NCBI RefSeq assembly: GCF_002093115.1
Contig: NZ_NAAD01000024.1
Location: 1 to 46,270 of the forward strand
From: Geothermobacter hydrogeniphilus
GTDB lineage: Bacteria > Desulfobacterota > Desulfuromonadia > Desulfuromonadales > Geothermobacteraceae
Direction: 5' to 3'
DNA: 46,270 nucleotides
Each line of letters starts with the position of its first letter. Within the stretch, counting starts at the first letter, position 1. The position numbers and the translations under genes are program-made. This document shows, in pieces, positions 8,536 through 18,773 of the stretch. The notes under the pieces are model-generated. The model was not told where the DNA came from and searched no databases. It saw only the letters and a program-made list of their open reading frames with translations.

Positions 8536-11500
8536 TCAACCCCCTTGATCTTCCCCCAATCTCAAGCTCATCGTTTCACCATAGGTGATCCAGTTCAGAC
8601 AGACCCCCAGGACCTCCTTGTCGGGATAGATCGTTGCCAGGGCCTGGCGATAACAGAGCAGTTGCGGCAGGTGTTCGGCGAAACGGGCAACCCGATCCTC
8701 GATCTGGTCCGACTTGTGATCAATGATCCAGAAGCCGTCTTCCGTTTCGACCAGCAGGTCGATGAAGCCGGTCACCACACTCCCCTGCCGGTTCAACGCC
8801 AGAACCGGCAGTTCGTACTGAAGCGAAACCGGCTGGAAGTGTGCTTTCAACCAGTCATTGAAGGCGATCACCCGTTTCTGCAGAAGATTGAATTCCTCGG
8901 GCGAGAACGGATGGCGCACCGCCATCCGGATCGTTTCCAGGTCATGGCGGCCGTCCATCACCTCGTAGCAGCGGTGCAGAACGGTGCCGCGTTCATTCGC
9001 AGGCAGGTCGAAATCGATGTTCAGGCAGTCGGCATAACCGGCAACGTCGAGGTCCGCCGCAGAGACTTCCAGTTCCAGCCCGAGCCCGGACGGGCGGATG
9101 GTTTCGGGAATCAGTCCCTCCGGCAACGGTTGCGGTCGAATCGCGCGACGCCCCCATACCGGCAGGCTGTGCGTGGTCCCGGTTCCGGCGGCTTCAAACA
9201 GGGGGTGGCGATCCTTACCGACCTGGATGATTCGACAATCAAAGGCCTTGCCGCCGGTCACGATCCGGTTGCCGTCAACCTTGAGCCCCGTATCCTGCAG
9301 CAGCTGTTCAAAATAGCTGAAGCTCTTGCGCTCGCGGCCGTTGTCGAGATAGACCGGCCATTCGAGGATGACCTTTTCCCGGGCACGGGTCAGGGCGACA
9401 TAGAGCAGCCGCCGGGCGCTGTCGATCGCTTCGGGCCACAACTGTTGACGGAACAGTTCGGTTTTCTCCGGCGCGACAAACTCCGGGTAGAAGTCGAGCC
9501 GGGCGTTGTCGAGGATCTTGTCGAGGTCGGAGAAGTCCCGGTAGTTGACCCGCACATCCGGCAGCAGACATTTGATATCGCTGTCGGCAGCGCAGACGGC
9601 CACCACCGGCCATTCGCGTCCCTTGGAACTGTGCCAGGTCATCAACTGGACCGCGTCCTCGTCCCGGACACGCGGATCCGGCTGGCCGTTCTCACGCTCG
9701 GCGCGGTCCTTGATCCAGGCCAGAAAGGTTTTTACATCACTGCCGTAGAAACCGCTGGCGGCCAGGGCATCCCGATTAGCGGCGGCGAATTCCCGCGCCT
9801 CTTCCTCGAAGCGCAGCAGATTGGCCCGGGCCTGTTCCCCGTCGGGCCAATCGGCAATCAGGCCATAGAGATTCAGCGCGGCAATGGTTTCCGCCAGCAA
9901 TGAGGCCGGCAACTGTTCATCACAAGCGGCCCTGAGCGGCTTGAGTTTCGCCAGGAGGGGGTCACGCAGCTCCTCTTCCCTGATCAGGGTTCCGAACGCC
10001 GACGGCAGGGTTTCGGTGCCCAGTTCGGTGACACCGAGATAGAGCGCCGCGTGCCGGTCCAGGGGATCGGCGACGTAGCTGAGCGCGTGCCAGGCAATCT
10101 GCACGATCCGCGACTCGAACCAGCCCCCGGCCTCCATCCGCACCCTGACTCCCAGCTGCCGCAGGGCTTCTGCGTAGAGTTCAAGACGCTTGTTGGTCGG
10201 GCAGAGGATGGCAATATCCCCGCCCCGAATCGGCCGCGCCTTCTTCAGCTCCTTGTCCCAGACCCGGGTCTCGGGGTCATCCAGCAACACCTTGATGCGG
10301 GCAACCGTATGTTCCGCCCGCAGGTCGTTCCGGCTGCGGGCGGAGAACTCCACCAATTCGAGGGGGCCGAGGGCGGTGGGAAAGTCGGCTTTGGCTTGCA
10401 GGGGCGTGTAATCTGCACCGAACAGGCCGGCGCCGAGCTGATTGATCCAGTCCAGCAATCCCGGATGTGAACGCCAGTTGGAGGTCAGCGGAGTCACTGC
10501 GGCGGAATTCTGTTTCTGCAGTTCGGCAAGCAGCCGGGAATCGGCATCCTGAAACCCCATGATGGCCTGCTTCAGGTCACCGACGATCAGGGTTGGAATC
10601 CCGGCCCTGGCCAGGCTCCAGAGCAGAGCAAACTGCAGCGGGTTGGTATCCTGAAATTCATCGATCACCAGGCAATCGACCCGTTCCTGCAACGTGTCGA
10701 GAACGGCGGGATTCCGCTCCAGTATCTCCAGGGCCAGGGCCAGCATATCGGTATAGTCGACCAGCCCGCGGTCGGCCTTGCCGTTGGCGAAACGGGTCAG
10801 GGAATCCTGAGCGGCGCCATAGAGAGCGCTGCCATGCAGCAGGGCCTCTTCGAGGGGACCGGGGTGTCGCAGCAAACCCTCGGCCGCGGCAGTCACCGCC
10901 TCCGTCAGCTGGTCATAGGCCTCCGGCAGTGCATTGTGCGGGGTCGACTGCTGCAGAGTGCGCAAGCGGTTCCAGAGCCCCCAATTCTGCCGCAACTCCT
11001 CCGCGTGGCAGGCCCGCCGCAACTGCCGGTGGTCCTCCGCCAGCCTCCTTGCCACCCCGCTGGTCGACGCAACAACGGAAAGATCTTCGGGAAACTGCTG
11101 CAGCAGATCGGTGACCGCCTTTTGCAGGGCCGCGGCGAGTTTCTCCGCATCCTCAACCGGGCCGTAATGCTGTCGGACCAGGTCGGCGGACCACTGCGCG
11201 AGTTGCGGGTTGACCGCCGCCGGGCCGAGGGTGCGCAGGCGACGGATAACCTGCAGAACCCGCTCGCGGAACTTGTCTTCAGCCCCCTTGCCGCTGGAAA
11301 AATCCCAGGCATATCCGAAGCGGTTGAGATCCCCCATGATCGCTTCCGCCTTGTCGGTCGCGGCCAGCGCCAGGCGGATCAGAACCCCCTGTTCATCCTC
11401 GGTCAGCAACCGCGGCAGGGGATTGTATCCGGCGTCGAAAGCGAACTCGGTCAGAATCCTCAAGCCGAAGGAATGGATGGTGGAGATATAGGCCCGGTCC

Positions 11501-11715
11501 AGGCCGAGGGCGTCCTCCAGCCTCCCCTGCCTGACCAGTTCGGCCCTGATGCGGTCACGCAGTTCGGACGCGGCGGCTTCGGTAAAGGTCACGGCGACGA
11601 TTTTGTCCGGGGAGATTTTCCGCTCCCGCACCCACGTTGCCAGCCGGGTCTGGATGGTATAGGTCTTCCCGGAACCGGCGCCGGCCGGGATAATGGTCAA
11701 GGGAGGCAGGCTCAT
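8536..11715 (-). CDS. addA: AddA-type UvrD/RecB helicase-nuclease
   Basis: This 1059-residue superfamily 1 helicase carries a C-terminal RecB-like nuclease. Walker A is AGAGSGKT at residues 11-18. Motif II is LVIDEFQDTN near 350, and a late helicase motif appears as LLYVALTRAREKV. The C-terminus has the nuclease signature TGFIDLLVE followed by WIIDHKSD. Together with the AddB-like partner it should form a two-subunit end-processing enzyme that unwinds and degrades linear DNA and loads recombination proteins. Its start overlaps the addB stop as ATGA, with GGAGGAAGAATC before the ATG. It is placed beside a WYL gene and restriction genes, so an anti-phage role is possible besides housekeeping repair. 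Confidence 0.85.
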   Translation of the reverse strand: MSLPPLTIIPAGAGSGKTYTIQTRLATWVRERKISPDKIVAVTFTEAAASELRDRIRAELVRQGRLEDALGLDRAYISTIHSFGLRILTEFAFDAGYNPLPRLLTEDEQGVLIRLALAATDKAEAIMGDLNRFGYAWDFSSGKGAEDKFRERVLQVIRRLRTLGPAAVNPQLAQWSADLVRQHYGPVEDAEKLAAALQKAVTDLLQQFPEDLSVVASTSGVARRLAEDHRQLRRACHAEELRQNWGLWNRLRTLQQSTPHNALPEAYDQLTEAVTAAAEGLLRHPGPLEEALLHGSALYGAAQDSLTRFANGKADRGLVDYTDMLALALEILERNPAVLDTLQERVDCLVIDEFQDTNPLQFALLWSLARAGIPTLIVGDLKQAIMGFQDADSRLLAELQKQNSAAVTPLTSNWRSHPGLLDWINQLGAGLFGADYTPLQAKADFPTALGPLELVEFSARSRNDLRAEHTVARIKVLLDDPETRVWDKELKKARPIRGGDIAILCPTNKRLELYAEALRQLGVRVRMEAGGWFESRIVQIAWHALSYVADPLDRHAALYLGVTELGTETLPSAFGTLIREEELRDPLLAKLKPLRAACDEQLPASLLAETIAALNLYGLIADWPDGEQARANLLRFEEEAREFAAANRDALAASGFYGSDVKTFLAWIKDRAERENGQPDPRVRDEDAVQLMTWHSSKGREWPVVAVCAADSDIKCLLPDVRVNYRDFSDLDKILDNARLDFYPEFVAPEKTELFRQQLWPEAIDSARRLLYVALTRAREKVILEWPVYLDNGRERKSFSYFEQLLQDTGLKVDGNRIVTGGKAFDCRIIQVGKDRHPLFEAAGTGTTHSLPVWGRRAIRPQPLPEGLIPETIRPSGLGLELEVSAADLDVAGYADCLNIDFDLPANERGTVLHRCYEVMDGRHDLETIRMAVRHPFSPEEFNLLQKRVIAFNDWLKAHFQPVSLQYELPVLALNRQGSVVTGFIDLLVETEDGFWIIDHKSDQIEDRVARFAEHLPQLLCYRQALATIYPDKEVLGVCLNWITYGETMSLRLGEDQGG

Positions 11716-14318
11716 GATTCTTCCTCCGGTAGCGGATGCATAAAGAGCCGCAGCAACGGACTGTTGTCAAGAGCGTAGAGTTTGATCCCGGCCTCCTTGT
11801 CGAACCGCTCCTCGTCATCGACCCGGTTCAATCGTACCCTCCCCTGCCGGACTTCAACCAGCCGCTGGCGGATCAGTTTGAGCGCTTCACCGGAGATGTC
11901 ACCGGCCATCTCTTCAACCTCGTCCAGGGCGTCGTCCAGCCAGCCGTCGGTATCGGCCAGCACCACCTGATCATTGAGCAGGTAATACATCACCCCCACC
12001 TCTTTCGCCTGGCGGACCGCTTCTCCGGCATCAGGACTTTTGGCAGAGGAAACGCCACCGGTTTCGAGCATCAGGCGATAGAGGGAAGCCTGGCTGTCAT
12101 AGGCCGCCGTCATCCTTTCCTTACGCTTTTTACTCTTGCTCTTCTTGTAATCGACCACATAGAGACGGCCGTCGGGCAGGCTGAGCAGCAGGTCGGCGGC
12201 GCCATGCAGTGGAAGATCATCAAGCCGGCCCTCAAGCCAGACCTCGGTACCGAGAATGCGGGCACCCAGGGTCTCCAGCAGACTGCGCCAACGCAGGGCC
12301 GCGACCAGGACTTCCTGTTCGAGATGGTTTCGTTCGACCTGCCATTCAGCTCCCAGCAGGAAGGGTTTGATGGTGCTGATGGCCTGCCTGAGCAGGACCG
12401 GCACCCGGCTGCGGATCGTTTCTTCGGCGGGAAGCTTGCTTCCGACCGGAAAAAGCCATTCAAAAACGGCGTGGGCGAGGGTTCCCCTGGACGCGACATC
12501 CAGGGTCTCGGGAGCCCATTCCCGCGGTTCCAGGCCGGCCCGGCCCATCAACCAGGCCAGCGGTGAGACCATCAGGATTTCGAGACGACTGGGAGACAGG
12601 GGATAGAGGCTGCCGTCATCACGGGTCTGCAAGGCAACCAGGTCGCAGCCGAGATCCAGATCCTCGGCCTGCAGGCAGCGTGGAACGACCGGCGTCGCCG
12701 GGGCGGCCAGCGCCAGCCCGCTGACCTTGTTCCGGCCGCTTTCGCTGTCCAGTTCGCAGATCAGCGATTCGGGCTCCGCTGACCCGAACAGCTGCGCCAT
12801 AAAGGTCAGGCTGGTTGAAGGACCCATGCGCTTGCCGAAGGCATCACGGCGGGAGATGAAAAAACAGACTTCCTCGGCGGCAAAGGCAAGCTGTCTTTTG
12901 AACAGCCGGCGGCGCTTGTTCGCCCGGTCCGCCGCGGTCTCAAAACGGCCGGCGAACAGCTGCTTGAGCTGGTCCTGGTCCGTATCCGAAAAAACCGGGG
13001 AAGAACTCTCTTCCTGCGGATAATGTCCCGCATTGAAGCCAAGGACATAAAGCCTCCGTACCGCCCGCCAGGGTTCGAGGCTTTCCTGAAAAACAGCAAT
13101 GCCCTGCAGCGGGACCTCTTCCTCGCCGTGGTCATGACTGACCGACGGGGCCGCCAGGGCGAGCAAAGAGTCCCAGGGAATCACCGACTGGCCGGCCATC
13201 CCGGACTGCAACTCCGCCAGCAGCTCCCTGGCCTGCTGAACAGCCACAGCCGGACCTTCTCTCCCGGCCAGGGACTGATCAAGTTCTTCCAGCAGCTGGA
13301 GCAGTTCGGGCGGGGATGCCACGCCCTTGACCAGCGCCGCAAGAAAGCTTTTCCCCTCCGGCGGCCATTCCATCTTCTCCAGCCGGAAATTTCCATCCAT
13401 CACCTCCCGTCCCAGGTCACGGACCTCGGCAGATTCGGGCAGTCCCGCCAGCGGCAATCCCGCCAGGGCAAAGACCTCCCTGACCGCCGGGGCGTAACGG
13501 GCGTCATCAGGCAGCAGCAGTCCGATCTGATCCAAGCCCAGGCTGTCATCTTCGGCCAGGGCTTTCTGCACCATCCCGGCAATAACCTCGGCCTCCTGCA
13601 GATAGTCGCGTACCGCGAGAAACTGGACGGAAGGATCGGGTGGACAATCCTGCTCCACGGCCGTGAACAGGTTCCGCTGCAGAAACGCCAATCCGGCCGG
13701 CGGGTCGTCAAAACAGGGCGTTCGGCTCGTCTCATCCAGCAACGCCTGAAAGGCGTCATCGGGGGCAGAACCGGCATCGCGGTTCAGCTTGGCGACCAGG
13801 GCCTGCTGGCGGGGATTCAGTTCCGGCCAGCCGGGAATCAGCGCAACCGCAACAGTCCCCAGGGCCCGGCTGGCGTCACTGGAAAGCAGTTGCTCCAGAA
13901 CCGCCAGCTGCGGAGGAAGCTGATGGCCGACAGCGTCCTGCAGGCGTACCAGGTCGGCCAGGTATCGTTCCCCCCGCGGGGAAAGCGCCGGGCAGCGGAC
14001 CGCGTCCAGGGTTTGACCGGGCGCCAGGGCCGCAAGCAGCTGCTGCAGAACCCTGTCGAGAATCCCCAGGGTTTCAGACGGAGCCAGGGCCAGGCTTGGT
14101 TGCCAGAAAGCACCGTCTATTCCGGCAGCGGCCTCTCCGAGCCGAGCCGACCAGCTATCTGCGGGTTCGCTCAGGAGATAGGTATCCTGCGCCTGCTGAA
14201 GCAGCTCCGGCCAGGTTCCGACCAGAACCCCGGCGGCCGGTCGGCGCTCGGCGACCCGCCGCCGCAGGTAACGGGCGGATGTCCGGTCGGGACAGAGCAG
14301 AAAAGTCGTCCGTTTCAC
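11712..14318 (-). CDS. addB: AddB-like PD-(D/E)XK nuclease subunit
   Basis: This protein of about 868 residues is the likely partner of the downstream AddA. The C-terminal nuclease signature is GAADLLLSLPDG then VVDYKKSK, with the catalytic D and DxK pattern. The N-terminal region (TTFLLCPDRTSARYLRRR) corresponds to the degenerate helicase-like part of AddB; I see no intact Walker A. I use GTG at 14318, two bases after the WYL stop, with AGAGGA about eight bases upstream. A GTG at 14348 would extend it by ten residues. Family-level sequence conservation in AddB is low, so a general PD-(D/E)XK family call is the safe alternative. Confidence 0.75.
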   Translation of the reverse strand: MKRTTFLLCPDRTSARYLRRRVAERRPAAGVLVGTWPELLQQAQDTYLLSEPADSWSARLGEAAAGIDGAFWQPSLALAPSETLGILDRVLQQLLAALAPGQTLDAVRCPALSPRGERYLADLVRLQDAVGHQLPPQLAVLEQLLSSDASRALGTVAVALIPGWPELNPRQQALVAKLNRDAGSAPDDAFQALLDETSRTPCFDDPPAGLAFLQRNLFTAVEQDCPPDPSVQFLAVRDYLQEAEVIAGMVQKALAEDDSLGLDQIGLLLPDDARYAPAVREVFALAGLPLAGLPESAEVRDLGREVMDGNFRLEKMEWPPEGKSFLAALVKGVASPPELLQLLEELDQSLAGREGPAVAVQQARELLAELQSGMAGQSVIPWDSLLALAAPSVSHDHGEEEVPLQGIAVFQESLEPWRAVRRLYVLGFNAGHYPQEESSSPVFSDTDQDQLKQLFAGRFETAADRANKRRRLFKRQLAFAAEEVCFFISRRDAFGKRMGPSTSLTFMAQLFGSAEPESLICELDSESGRNKVSGLALAAPATPVVPRCLQAEDLDLGCDLVALQTRDDGSLYPLSPSRLEILMVSPLAWLMGRAGLEPREWAPETLDVASRGTLAHAVFEWLFPVGSKLPAEETIRSRVPVLLRQAISTIKPFLLGAEWQVERNHLEQEVLVAALRWRSLLETLGARILGTEVWLEGRLDDLPLHGAADLLLSLPDGRLYVVDYKKSKSKKRKERMTAAYDSQASLYRLMLETGGVSSAKSPDAGEAVRQAKEVGVMYYLLNDQVVLADTDGWLDDALDEVEEMAGDISGEALKLIRQRLVEVRQGRVRLNRVDDEERFDKEAGIKLYALDNSPLLRLFMHPLPEEES

Positions 14319-14319
14319 G

Positions 14320-15327
14320 TCAGGAATCCTCTTCGGCGTAGAGTTCACTCATGGAGCGAATCATGGTTTTGAACTCCTCACGCAGGGAGGCGGGAGCAAG
14401 CACCTCGACCCCGTCTCCAAACCCGAGCAGCCACCACCTCAACTGCAGGGTGTCGGGAACCGTGGCTTCAAGACGGATGAAACCCTCTTCACTGGTCGTG
14501 GTCTGCTGGTCTGTGCTGAGTGGGCTTTCCAGCAGATGGTAGCCAGCATCCCGAGCGAATTCGACCACCAGCCGAATCGTTTTTGCCCCGGGTGAAACCG
14601 GCAGCATCATCTCCCCCTGCTGCAGATAGGCATCGAGATCGAAGCCCACCGGCCGGGTCACGGGATCTTCCAGCAACTCTGCGGACTTGAAGCGATGCAG
14701 GGCCAGCACCCGGATGTCGGTGTAATCCCAGAGCGTCGCGACCAGGTAGACAACCGGCTCAGCGATCACCAGCCCGAGCGGATTCACCACATAGTCACGA
14801 TAGTCCGTCTCTTCCCGGTTGCGATAGGCCCCGCAGAAACGCCGGTCGCGAAACAGGGCCTCGTAGGCGACTTCAAGGACTTCGGCCGGCAGTTCGGGCG
14901 CCAGTAGCGGCTGACTGCGGGAAATCGTTTTCACCTTGTCCGGCCAGCTAGCCGGGGCCTGCCCTTCAAGCTGCGCGAGGATATTCTTCGCCCGCTGCAT
15001 CTGCGGTTGCAGGGAAGCGATGCAGGTTCGGGGCAGCAGCGGCGCGAGAAAGGTCTCGACCATGCGGAAGGTCAAGGCGGCGGTGGTGTCCATCCCCGGG
15101 ACATCGAAAGCTTCGGCGTCGGCCTGCCAGGACCAGCCCGCCGGCTTGTTGCCATCACTGCAGAGCTGAAATTTCGTCGACAGCTTGTCCAGATCCCTCT
15201 GGATTGTCCGTCGGGTGGTACCGAAACCTTCTGCAGCCAGTCGCGTTTCGATATCGGCGGTGCTTATTTTGCGCGGATGGCGCGGGATCATGCGCAGCAT
15301 GAGCCATTGCCGCAACAGTGTATCCAT
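14320..15327 (-). CDS. WYL-domain transcriptional regulator
   Basis: This 335-residue protein has an N-terminal helix-turn-helix region (TRLAAEGFGTTRRTIQRDL, about residues 28-47). The WYL domain shows NPLGLVIAEPVVYLVATLWD near 185-205 and a C-terminal WCX-like extension. WYL proteins bind nucleic-acid ligands and often control defence operons. Here it is the first gene of a WYL-addB-addA transcript, with GGGAGG six bases before the ATG and the addB start immediately after or overlapping its stop. An 11-bp palindrome, GATGTCACATC, sits at about 15354-15364 just upstream and could be its own operator. Confidence 0.85.
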   Translation of the reverse strand: MDTLLRQWLMLRMIPRHPRKISTADIETRLAAEGFGTTRRTIQRDLDKLSTKFQLCSDGNKPAGWSWQADAEAFDVPGMDTTAALTFRMVETFLAPLLPRTCIASLQPQMQRAKNILAQLEGQAPASWPDKVKTISRSQPLLAPELPAEVLEVAYEALFRDRRFCGAYRNREETDYRDYVVNPLGLVIAEPVVYLVATLWDYTDIRVLALHRFKSAELLEDPVTRPVGFDLDAYLQQGEMMLPVSPGAKTIRLVVEFARDAGYHLLESPLSTDQQTTTSEEGFIRLEATVPDTLQLRWWLLGFGDGVEVLAPASLREEFKTMIRSMSELYAEEDS

Positions 15328-15410
15328 AGAACCTCCCGAGGGCGTGAACAGAAGATGTCACATCGGCCGCGGCTGAAACCAGATCGACGGTAACAGCAGG
15401 ATCTCAAAAA

Positions 15411-15446
15411 TATCTCACATTTTCCTCAGCCGGCAGCTTGAAATCG
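15411..15446. repeat. 36-bp dispersed repeat, left copy
   Basis: This stretch matches 22996-23031 at 30 of 36 positions in the same orientation. The shared core is CTCACATTTTC, followed by a less conserved CAGC and GAAATC part. The two copies bracket the Azaca-like operon and the hydrolase operon. The left copy lies between the WYL start and the end of the helicase gene. Confidence 0.5.
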
Positions 15447-15581
15447 TTTGTTCGCATACCCATATTCTGCTGATTCGAAGCGACGGGACGCGTCGCATAA
15501 GATCCATATGAACTTTCTTACGGACCAGTGTCTGATGCCCCATGTGACACTATCTGTCGCGGTTGTCGATTTTGAGAATCC

Positions 15582-18500
15582 CTACGGCAGGAGCTTCAAA
15601 TGTGATGAGGAGCCAGTTTCCGGGGGCTGAAGCGAAATTAGCCAGTCGGCCAAATCCGCTGACTTATGGCTGCCATTCTGGCTAAGGCTGAACAGAAGGT
15701 CTTCCTGGCGTGGCTGCCCAAATACCATCCTGTAGAGGGCCAATCCCCGTTTAAGTCGCTTGAGCTTTCCGACTTCCTTGCTGTAAGGAAGCAGGGGTAT
15801 GCGGCGCTCTACTCGCGCAGAGCCTTCTTCGAAAATCCAATACGGGATGAGATCTGAGTGTCCATTCGATTTACTTTGCGACGCAATCTGAAAAAGGGTC
15901 TGCCACGGGTCACCTCCTTGGTGAGCTCCAGAAAGGGCCGCCAAACCATATCGTTCAGCAATATTCTTTCTGACCGCATGCCCTTTGTATCGATGGACCC
16001 GGCCTTCGCGTTGTTCAAGGTCGACAGGATTTGATGGCAGGTTCCAATGCACCACGGCATGGCACCACGTATGGAAATCCAGTCCTTCCTGGCCAATTGA
16101 AGTCGAAGCCAGGACGAAAGGACGAAACGGGGAATTGAAGGCGTCCCGAACAGAATCGGCACGGACGAGAGCTTGATTGTTGTCATCCCGAATATCCCCA
16201 AATCGGAGAGCGAAGCGACAACGGGTATTGAAGTCATCAATGACAAACCCATCTTCCGATACTTTGATTTCGTCTATCCGAATTTGAGCAGTCCGCAGAG
16301 ACAGTACCGATTGGATACAGTCGGCGATCCCAGCAACCTGTTCTAATGGTGAGTGTTCCTGGAGTCCCAACGACTCCTTGAGGACATGCACATATTCGTC
16401 GAGGACGGCTTGAAGGTTGCCATCGACGCCGTACTGAAGCGTCAACCGCCAATATGTATCCTCCCCGGAGCCGCGTAGCATGGCAATCGTCTCAGGCATG
16501 TTGAAAAGAGAGCGAAAGCCGGATGCAATCCTGGCAGATGCGGACAGAAGATTCGGATCATACGGGTCCAAGTCATCCACGATACGATGTAACACTCTTA
16601 ATGCGCAAACGCCGGGACCCGCGAGCGCAAGATCACAGAGCACGTCAACGAGGTCATCTGGTCTTGGACCAAGAGGTATCTTCCCCTCCGCCATTTTGAT
16701 CAGTAGATCGATATGATCTTTGAAGCGGGTGCCTGCTTCATGGTCCGGTGTTGCCGCTCGCCATCCCGATTCGCTCTTGCACCACTCAAGTAAACCATTT
16801 TTGGAATCAAGGAGTATGGGTGCCGCCCAGTACCATCTTTCGTCGGCACGTGAGCCTGCACCAGCATCCGGTAGACTTTTGAGAAGGCTACGGCAAATCG
16901 CCTTAACCTCATTTTTCATCTCTTGCGCAGGCAATGGTCCTCCTCCACGGCTTAACGAGATTATGAGGGGATCAATAACGGTGGCAAGAGTTGGCGATGG
17001 TAGCAGCCAGGCGATAACTGGCATGCCGGTCAGGCGATTGTCATTCGAAGTTACTGCAAATCTCAGGAGTGGTTTTATCTTATCATAGAGGTTGCTGTGC
17101 GAAACCGAAGTACCGGTGAGCATTTTCCGTTCGGCTTCGTAGGAGCAGATTGAAGCAATCGCATCCGGAACGACACTCCAGGAGGAGAACACCAAAGCCT
17201 TGGTCAAGCCGTCTTTGCCTTTAAAAACGCCACCAGGCTTGGCATACGGCATGGACGGCGGCATCCATAATAATTGCCACATGCCCTTATCAATCGTGTC
17301 TTCAAAAAGGACGCGCATCCTTGGATTGGCCGGGTCGAGCGTGCTGTAACTTTCAAACTTCTCTTTAGTCAGCAATTGTCCATTCGCCGAAGATAAAGCG
17401 CCTCGAAGCTCATCCGAAGGGGACTCCAACTGCGCGTCCAGCTTATTCCTCAATTCATAATGCTTCAGGAAATTGATCAGATATGGTGCGGACTTCCAGT
17501 ATTCAATAGGTTCCCCCGCTTTGACGCAGATGGCGACTTTATCGACCATCGCCGCATGGTAAAGGTCTTCTGGCTTGATAGGGGTCACTCGTTCAGTTTC
17601 GGTCAGCATTGAGTTGTGATCCTGAGTGGTCATGACCCGCTCTGTTCGGCACATTACTTTGAGAAGGGCTTTCTCAAGCTCTGCCTTTTTCCCCGGGAGA
17701 CACTGCGAGCCTGAAGCACGAGCGTGGAGCGTAGTGCGGTGTTCAGCCAAAAGTTTCTTAACCTCATCAACCCTGGTTGGATCATTAAACAGGAAATTCA
17801 GAGTTCTTATGAAATCAGGATAGTGATCATCCTCGTCCGTTTCCTGGTCGAGCGTGAACATTTTGTAGGGGGTCGCGGACAACAGGAGTACCCGGACGTC
17901 AGGATATTCGAAGAGTGCGGTCGCCAGCATTGAGGCATCGTCGTCGCCATCCAGCAGATGTTTGAACCGCTGGAACTCATCAAGAATGATCAGGTCCGGC
18001 TCCAATGCGAAAAGGCACACCGAGGCCAGCATGCTTCTGAGTCTGCCAATAAGGCTGTAGCGTAACTCATTGAAGTCGCCATCAATGTTTTCCTTATAGC
18101 GTCTGAAATACCAGCAACATTCTTTAAGGTCAGTATAGAGGTCTTGGTCTTGTCGTACTTTTTTCCGAAATGCGACTGCTAAGTCCCTATCCAGCTCCCA
18201 CGTATCGGATACTCCGACTTTAGCCCTCCAACTGTCCTTTCCAGCGGTCGCTTGTAACATATTGAGTAAACCATTTTGGTACCTTCTTTTCCGACTGCCA
18301 TGTGCCCAAGGGAGATCCCATAGCATTTGATAGAGAATAGCCCTTTCATCCATATGACCACCTCGGCTGCGAGCATGATCAAAAGCAGTCCCCGGAGTAA
18401 GACTGATAAAGTTCACCCTGTTTTTCCGAAGTGACCGAACCTGTCTTGGAAGGTACGTAAGCCGCGTGGCGATTGAAAAACCGTCAGAGTCACTGACATT

Positions 18501-18773
18501 GAGCCGATTGATATTCTGAGTTGCGATTGCAGCATTGGAACAGATGTAGATTACATCGATCCGGTCTACCTGGTCCTGCAGGTGTTCCAGGGTCTTGGCA
18601 ATGACTCCCCTGGCAACAAGCGTTTTCCCAAGTCCTACCTCATCGGCAACCAGGAAGCGGGAGGTCGAATCATCGCCATAGAGCCTCCGGAACACGTACT
18701 CCACGGTCCTTCTCTGGAAATCTTTTAGCCCTGACATGGCATGCCTTGATGAAAAGTGGTTGCTATGCATCAT
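15582..18773 (-). CDS. zacC: SNF2-like helicase, third gene of Azaca-like module
   Basis: This superfamily 2 protein of about 1063 residues begins with a SNF2-type motor. Motif I is DEVGLGKT near 44, motif II the variant LIILDEFQRF near 264, and motif III LLLSATPYKMF. The C-terminal helicase half has STSIGQEGLDF and the arginine-finger motif QREGRVHRYKG. It should translocate on nucleic acid; DEFQ replaces DEAH. The start lies at two adjacent ATGs (18773, 18770) with GGAGG just upstream, overlapping the PLD-like gene by 8-11 bases. The order DUF6361, PLD-like, helicase fits the Azaca defence system (ZacABC) as I remember it. Recognition of the motor is firm and of the system name moderate. 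Confidence 0.7.
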   Translation of the reverse strand: MMHSNHFSSRHAMSGLKDFQRRTVEYVFRRLYGDDSTSRFLVADEVGLGKTLVARGVIAKTLEHLQDQVDRIDVIYICSNAAIATQNINRLNVSDSDGFSIATRLTYLPRQVRSLRKNRVNFISLTPGTAFDHARSRGGHMDERAILYQMLWDLPWAHGSRKRRYQNGLLNMLQATAGKDSWRAKVGVSDTWELDRDLAVAFRKKVRQDQDLYTDLKECCWYFRRYKENIDGDFNELRYSLIGRLRSMLASVCLFALEPDLIILDEFQRFKHLLDGDDDASMLATALFEYPDVRVLLLSATPYKMFTLDQETDEDDHYPDFIRTLNFLFNDPTRVDEVKKLLAEHRTTLHARASGSQCLPGKKAELEKALLKVMCRTERVMTTQDHNSMLTETERVTPIKPEDLYHAAMVDKVAICVKAGEPIEYWKSAPYLINFLKHYELRNKLDAQLESPSDELRGALSSANGQLLTKEKFESYSTLDPANPRMRVLFEDTIDKGMWQLLWMPPSMPYAKPGGVFKGKDGLTKALVFSSWSVVPDAIASICSYEAERKMLTGTSVSHSNLYDKIKPLLRFAVTSNDNRLTGMPVIAWLLPSPTLATVIDPLIISLSRGGGPLPAQEMKNEVKAICRSLLKSLPDAGAGSRADERWYWAAPILLDSKNGLLEWCKSESGWRAATPDHEAGTRFKDHIDLLIKMAEGKIPLGPRPDDLVDVLCDLALAGPGVCALRVLHRIVDDLDPYDPNLLSASARIASGFRSLFNMPETIAMLRGSGEDTYWRLTLQYGVDGNLQAVLDEYVHVLKESLGLQEHSPLEQVAGIADCIQSVLSLRTAQIRIDEIKVSEDGFVIDDFNTRCRFALRFGDIRDDNNQALVRADSVRDAFNSPFRPFVLASTSIGQEGLDFHTWCHAVVHWNLPSNPVDLEQREGRVHRYKGHAVRKNIAERYGLAALSGAHQGGDPWQTLFQIASQSKSNGHSDLIPYWIFEEGSARVERRIPLLPYSKEVGKLKRLKRGLALYRMVFGQPRQEDLLFSLSQNGSHKSADLADWLISLQPPETGSSSHLKLLP

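Noticed and set aside
8473-14372. Long open frames on the plus strand opposite addA and addB (476, 314 and 449 codons)
   Set aside because: They shadow intact genes with clear helicase and nuclease motifs and show no domain or supported start.
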